A stretch of 64,000 nt of DNA from positions 124,001-188,000 of the forward strand of contig NZ_FOLP01000001.1 of NCBI RefSeq assembly GCF_900112425.1, given 5' to 3'. The notes beneath the pieces were generated by a model. That model saw nothing but the letters and a program-made list of their open reading frames with translations, did no database searches and had not been told where the DNA came from. A program made the translations under genes and the position numbers. The stretch is from Variovorax sp. OK212. GTDB taxonomy: Bacteria; Pseudomonadota; Gammaproteobacteria; Burkholderiales; Burkholderiaceae_C. Shown in pieces: positions 59,319 to 64,000 of this stretch. The stretch's first letter is position 1; every line of letters starts with the position of its first letter.

Positions 59319-60311
59319 ATGGAAACAAAGTGGCTAGAAGACTTCATCAGCCTGGCTGAGACCCGCAGCTTCAGCCGCTCGGCTCAATTGAGGCATGTGA
59401 CCCAGCCGGCGTTCTCGCGCCGCATCCAGGCGCTCGAAGGCTGGGCCGGCACCGACCTGGTCGACCGCAGTTCGTACCCGACGCGGCTCACGCCGGCGGG
59501 GCAGACGCTCTACAGCCAGGCCATCGAGATGCTGCAGTCGCTGCAGAGCACGCGCGCCATGCTGCGCGGGCACTCGGCCGCGGGGCAGGACGTGATCGAG
59601 TTCGCCGTGCCGCACACGCTGGCCTTCACCTTCTTCCCGGCCTGGGTCACCACGCTGCGCGAGCACTTCGGGCCCATGAAGAGCCGGCTCATCGCGCTCA
59701 ACGTGCACGACGCGGTGCTGCGGCTGGTCGAAGGCAGCTGCGACCTGCTCATTGCCTACCACCACCCCTCGCAGCCGCTGCAGCTGGACGCCAACAAGTA
59801 CGAGATGGTCAGCCTGGGCGAGGAAACCGTGGCGCCCTGGGTCAAGGCCGATGCCGACGGCGCGCCGCGCTACCGGCTGCCGGGCCGCCCCGGCCAGCCG
59901 CTGCCGTACCTGGGCTATGCGCCGGGCGCCTACCTGGGCCGCGTGGTCGACCAGTTGCTCAAGGAGTCGGGCACCGCCATCCACCTCGACCGCGTGTACG
60001 AGACCGACATGGCCGAAGGCCTGAAGGTGATGGCGCTCGAAGGCCATGGCATCGCCTTCCTGCCGCAGAGCGCGGTGCGCAAGGAAATCAAGGCGCGCAA
60101 GCTTGTGAGCGCGCTGCCGCCCGAGATCGACAGCCTGGAGGCGACGATGGAAATCCGCGCCTACCGCGAGCGCCCCACCGCGCCGGCCCCCGTGAAGACC
60201 GGCACCGGCCGCGCCGCCGCCAAGACCGTGCCGGTGGACGGCGCCCTGCAGCCCAAGCGCACGGCCGATGCGCTGTGGTCGTACCTGGTGGGCACCCAGC
60301 CGCCGGGCTGA
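59319..60311 (+). CDS. LysR-family transcriptional regulator
   Basis: A 330-residue LysR protein. HTH: KWLEDFISLAETRSFSRSAQLRHVTQPAFSRRIQALEGWAGTDLVDRSSYPTRLTPAG (about 4-61). The effector domain includes VIEFAVPHTLAFTFFPAWVTTL and DLLIAYHHPSQP. The C-terminus has a Pro/Ala/Lys-rich extension (APAPVKTGTGRAAAKTVPVDG) beyond the usual LysR end. CATAAT (59304-59309) lies only nine bases before the ATG, suggesting a very short or absent leader if used. Likely targets are the divergent amidase or the downstream aspartase genes. Confidence 0.85.
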   Translation: METKWLEDFISLAETRSFSRSAQLRHVTQPAFSRRIQALEGWAGTDLVDRSSYPTRLTPAGQTLYSQAIEMLQSLQSTRAMLRGHSAAGQDVIEFAVPHTLAFTFFPAWVTTLREHFGPMKSRLIALNVHDAVLRLVEGSCDLLIAYHHPSQPLQLDANKYEMVSLGEETVAPWVKADADGAPRYRLPGRPGQPLPYLGYAPGAYLGRVVDQLLKESGTAIHLDRVYETDMAEGLKVMALEGHGIAFLPQSAVRKEIKARKLVSALPPEIDSLEATMEIRAYRERPTAPAPVKTGTGRAAAKTVPVDGALQPKRTADALWSYLVGTQPPG

Positions 60312-60322
60312 TGGTCCAGAAT

Positions 60323-60345
60323 TTGTGCACCGCACAATCTATAAA
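60323..60345 (+). promoter_or_regulatory. aspA promoter with perfect palindromic operator
   Basis: TTGTGC-ACC-GCACAA (60323-60337) is a perfect 6-bp-arm palindrome immediately before a near-consensus -10, TATAAA (60340-60345). No -35 is recognisable at the correct distance, so activation or repression through the palindrome is likely. It lies 12 bp after the lysR stop. Confidence 0.6.
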
Positions 60346-60376
60346 TGCCGCGCATGGCCCTCCCCGCATACGGCAT

Positions 60377-60472
60377 TGGCGCCCCGAGCCGGGCGCCACT
60401 ACAGTCGCGGCTGCTTTTTCGCCGCTGTCACAAGCAACATCTTCGGCACGCGTCAATCGCGTGCTTTTTTTT
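60377..60472 (+). promoter_or_regulatory. Structured aspA leader RNA ending in a terminator
   Basis: Three successive stem-loops lie between the promoter and aspA: TGGCGCCC/GGGCGCCA (60377-60398), GCGGC/GCCGC (60407-60425), and the terminator at 60446-60472. The Shine-Dalgarno (GAGG, 60477-60480) follows directly. The arrangement suits transcription attenuation or a cis-regulatory RNA, with the terminator switched by an alternative fold, ligand or protein. Confidence 0.45.
60446..60472 (+). terminator. Intrinsic terminator in the aspA leader
   Basis: GCACGCG (60446-60452), loop TCAAT, CGCGTGC (60458-60464), then eight T (60465-60472): a perfect 7-bp stem with a U-tract. It is only 15 bp before the aspA ATG, so it must either be regulated or be bypassed to allow aspA expression from the upstream promoter. 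Confidence 0.8.
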
Positions 60473-60487
60473 AGCCGAGGAACCTGT

Positions 60488-61954
<1,467 letters not shown>

Positions 61955-62122
61955 TGAAAGTCGGACAATGCCAGGAGGCAGGATCGCACCAGGCTGGCGC
62001 CCTCATGCGCCGTCGCGGTGCAGTGCGCGCGCAGATGCACCGGGTTGGTCCGGGTATCACGCAAAATGTGAATGTCTAGAATTTAGTTGTATCTGTTTCA
62101 GTCACCCTCAGGAGTCTTACGT

Positions 62123-63022
62123 ATGAAAAAACAAGTATTGGCATTGGCAATTGCGGCACTGGCCGCCGGCGGCGCGATGGCTCAGGCCAATGACACCCTG
62201 GCCAAGATCAAGGCCTCGGGCGTCATCACTGAAGGCGTGCGCGAATCCTCCGGCCTGTCCTACACGCTGGGCAACGGCCAGTACACCGGCTTCCACTACG
62301 ACGTCTGCGCCAACATCATCAAGGACCTCGAGAAGGCCGCCGGCAAGAAGCTCGAAGTCAAGTACCAGCCCGTGACCTCGCAGAACCGCATTCCGCTCGT
62401 GCAGAACGGCACCGTGGACATCGAGTGCGGCTCGACCACCAACAACGCCACCCGCCAGAAGGACGTGGCTTTCGGCGTGACCACCTACGTCGAAGAAACC
62501 AAGATCGTCGTCAAGGCCAACTCGGGCATCAACTCGCTGGCCGACCTGAAGGACAAGACGGTCGCCACCACCACCGGCACCACGCCGCTGCAGACCGTGC
62601 GCAAGCAAAAGCGTGCCGAGAACCTGACCTTCAAGGAGGTCTACGGCAAGGACCACTCCGACAGCTTCCTGCTGCTGGAAACCGGCCGCGCCGACGCCTT
62701 CGTGATGGACGGCTCGATCCTGGCTGCCCTGGCCGCCAAGTCGAAGTCGCCCAAGGACTACAAGATCCTGTCGGACGTGCTGGCCGTCGAGCCCATCGGC
62801 ATCATGATCCGCAAGGACGACCCGGCCTTCAAGAAGGCCGTGGACGACAGCATCAAGGCACAGGCCAAGTCGGGCGAGCTGACCAAGCTGTACGACAAGT
62901 GGTTCCTCAAGCCGATCCCGCCCGCTGGCGTGACCATCAACCTGCCGCTGGGCGAAGCCACCAAGAACGCTTGGGCCAACCCGAACGACAAGCCGGCTGA
63001 AGAGTACGTCACCAAGGAATAA
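62123..63022 (+). CDS. gltI: Glutamate/aspartate ABC transporter substrate-binding protein
   Basis: A 299-residue periplasmic amino-acid-binding protein. Signal peptide KKQVLALAIAALAAGGAMAQ (cleavage near 20). The mature domain has TLAKIKASGVITEGVRESSGLSYTLGNGQYTGFHYDVCANII, VQNGTVDIECGSTTNN (acidic-ligand pocket typical of GltI/DEBP) and GIMIRKDDPAFKKAVDD. AGGAG (62110-62114) lies eight bases before the ATG. A strong hairpin with a T-rich tail follows the gene, separating it from gltJ, as needed for excess binding protein. Confidence 0.92.
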   Translation: MKKQVLALAIAALAAGGAMAQANDTLAKIKASGVITEGVRESSGLSYTLGNGQYTGFHYDVCANIIKDLEKAAGKKLEVKYQPVTSQNRIPLVQNGTVDIECGSTTNNATRQKDVAFGVTTYVEETKIVVKANSGINSLADLKDKTVATTTGTTPLQTVRKQKRAENLTFKEVYGKDHSDSFLLLETGRADAFVMDGSILAALAAKSKSPKDYKILSDVLAVEPIGIMIRKDDPAFKKAVDDSIKAQAKSGELTKLYDKWFLKPIPPAGVTINLPLGEATKNAWANPNDKPAEEYVTKE

Positions 63023-63044
63023 GCGGCGCGTCGCTGCGTGAATG

Positions 63045-63076
63045 ACGCCCACCTTTCACGGTGGGCGTTTCTTTTC
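63045..63076 (+). terminator. Intrinsic (partial) terminator between gltI and gltJ
   Basis: ACGCCCACC (63045-63053), loop TTTCAC, GGTGGGCGT (63060-63068): a perfect 9-bp stem followed by TTTCTTTTC. It likely attenuates read-through from gltI to gltJ and protects the gltI message from 3' decay. Confidence 0.75.
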
Positions 63077-63115
63077 AAGGGACAGGTTTTCTAAGTGCTG
63101 AAGGAGTGAATGAAC

Positions 63116-63847
63116 ATGGGCAACTGGGATTGGCAGGTCTTCCTGCAAGACCCCGGGGGGGATTACCCGACTTACCTGCAATGGATGCTGTCGGCCTGGG
63201 GCTGGACGGTGTCGGTTGCATTGCTGGCGCTGATCGTCGCGCTGGTACTCGGCTCGCTGGTCGGCATCATCCGCACGCTGCCCGACAGCCCGTGGCTGGT
63301 GCGCCTGGGCAACGCCTGGGTGGAGCTGTTCCGCAACATCCCGCTGCTGGTGCAGATCTTCCTCTGGTACCACGTGATTCCGGCGCTGATTCCCGTCATG
63401 AAGGGCGTGCCGAGCTTCATCCTCGTGGTGCTGGCGCTGGGCTTCTTCACTTCCGCACGCATTGCCGAGCAGGTGCGCTCGGGCATCCAGGCGCTGCCCA
63501 AGGGCCAGCGCTACGCGGGCATGGCGGTGGGGTTCACCACGCCACAGTACTACCGCTACGTGATCCTGCCCATGGCGTACCGCATCATCCTGCCGCCTCT
63601 CACGAGCGAGACGATGAACATCTTCAAGAATTCGTCCGTCGCGTTCGCCGTGTCGGTCACCGAACTCACCATGTTCGCCATGCAGGCGCAGGAAGAAACC
63701 TCGCGCGGCATCGAGGTCTACCTTGCGGTGACGGCGTGCTACGTGGTGTCGGCGCTCATCATCAACCGGCTCATGGCCTACATCGAGAAGAAGACCCGCG
63801 TGCCGGGCTTCATCGTCTCGGCCAGCGCCGGCGGCGGAGGACACTGA
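63116..63847 (+). CDS. gltJ: Glutamate/aspartate ABC transporter permease GltJ
   Basis: A 243-residue polar-amino-acid permease with about five membrane segments. WGWTVSVALLALIVALVLGSLVGIIRTLP, LGNAWVELFRNIPLLVQIFLWYHVIP (family signature), GFFTSARIAEQVRSGIQALPKGQRYAGMAVGFTTPQYYRYVILPMAYRIILPPLTSE (EAA loop) and FKNSSVAFAVSVTELTMFAMQAQEETSRGIEVYL are diagnostic. ATG 63116 is nine bases after AAGGAG; ATG 63110 is too close to it. It pairs with GltK, whose gene begins next. Confidence 0.92.
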   Translation: MGNWDWQVFLQDPGGDYPTYLQWMLSAWGWTVSVALLALIVALVLGSLVGIIRTLPDSPWLVRLGNAWVELFRNIPLLVQIFLWYHVIPALIPVMKGVPSFILVVLALGFFTSARIAEQVRSGIQALPKGQRYAGMAVGFTTPQYYRYVILPMAYRIILPPLTSETMNIFKNSSVAFAVSVTELTMFAMQAQEETSRGIEVYLAVTACYVVSALIINRLMAYIEKKTRVPGFIVSASAGGGGH

Positions 63848-63848
63848 C

Positions 63849-64000
63849 ATGAATCTGGACCTGTCCTTCTACAACTGGGACGTCATCAGCAACTTCGTCG
63901 TCAAGGGCTTCTACTTCAGCATCATGCTGACGGTGGTGGCCACGATCGGCGGCGTGATCTTCGGCACCCTGCTGGCGCTCATGCGCCTGTCGGGCAAGAA
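63849..64000 (+). CDS. gltK: Glutamate/aspartate ABC transporter permease GltK (3' truncated by window end)
   Basis: The first ~50 residues are present: NLDLSFYNWDVISNFVVKGF, then a hydrophobic segment FSIMLTVVATIGGVIFGTLLALMR. This matches the N-terminus of the second permease of the GltIJKL importer. It overlaps no base of gltJ but starts directly after its TGA (63845-63847). The remainder and presumably gltL lie beyond the window. Confidence 0.85.
   Translation, partial: MNLDLSFYNWDVISNFVVKGFYFSIMLTVVATIGGVIFGTLLALMRLSGK

Noticed and set aside
60441..60465. Sigma-54 promoter (GG...GC) upstream of aspA
   Set aside because: GGCAC is present, but no GC occurs at the required 12-base spacing; the sequence is explained by the terminator stem.

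Overview
The window is GC-rich, densely coded DNA typical of a betaproteobacterium of the order Burkholderiales. Gene content and sequence style best fit Comamonadaceae, and a Variovorax-like organism is my guess. I base this on an argB-slmA pair beside a polysaccharide locus, many ABC and Bug-type receptors, ATGA-coupled catabolic operons, and REP-like intergenic palindromes. No tRNA, rRNA or CRISPR array was seen.

Region 1 (1-15.6 kb) is a surface polysaccharide (O-antigen-like) locus. It holds a GHMP sugar kinase, about seven glycosyltransferases, a fused RgpF-like glycosyltransferase/methyltransferase, a Wzm/Wzt ABC exporter on the minus strand, and a WecA/MraY-family sugar-phosphate transferase that would load the first sugar on undecaprenyl phosphate. 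The first 5.1 kb is visibly AT-richer than the rest. It is separated from the remainder by a decayed IS5-family element whose terminal inverted repeats still match at 18 of 19 positions. argB, slmA and a small exported protein follow (15.6-17.9 kb).

Region 2 (17.9-25.8 kb) is a divergent sugar-acid catabolic locus. Minus strand: GntR regulator, UxaA-type dehydratase, SMP-30 lactonase, Ldh_2 dehydrogenase. Plus strand: two SDR dehydrogenases, an FAH-family hydrolase, an AraC regulator. Together they outline a non-phosphorylating route from lactone to acid to 2-keto-3-deoxy acid to 2,4-diketo acid to pyruvate plus a small hydroxy acid. A nested palindromic operator lies between the two arms.

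Region 3 (25.7-40.6 kb) is one long, mostly translationally coupled operon: HutC-type GntR, a branched-chain-type ABC importer, an orphan Bug receptor, a two-subunit aconitase-family hydratase, an ATP-dependent hydantoinase pair (HyuB/HyuA), an isochorismatase-fold protein lacking the usual cysteine, a flavoprotein, and an isocitrate-lyase-family C-C lyase. I infer catabolism of a cyclic imide or hydantoin-like compound through a substituted maleate and malate. This is the best candidate for an undescribed pathway.

Region 4 (40.6-54.3 kb) has a LysR/SDR divergent pair and then a TetR-headed acyl-CoA (beta-oxidation) cluster. A small DUF559 nuclease gene, bracketed by 38-bp inverted REP-like repeats that agree at 37 positions, sits exactly between the bifunctional dehydrogenase/hydratase gene and the thiolase gene.

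Region 5 (54.3-64 kb) has a YciA thioesterase, an Atm1-type ABC exporter, a 2-hydroxyacid dehydrogenase, an amidase, a LysR regulator, and aspartate ammonia-lyase behind a structured leader ending in an intrinsic terminator. The glutamate/aspartate ABC importer genes gltI, gltJ and the start of gltK run off the end.
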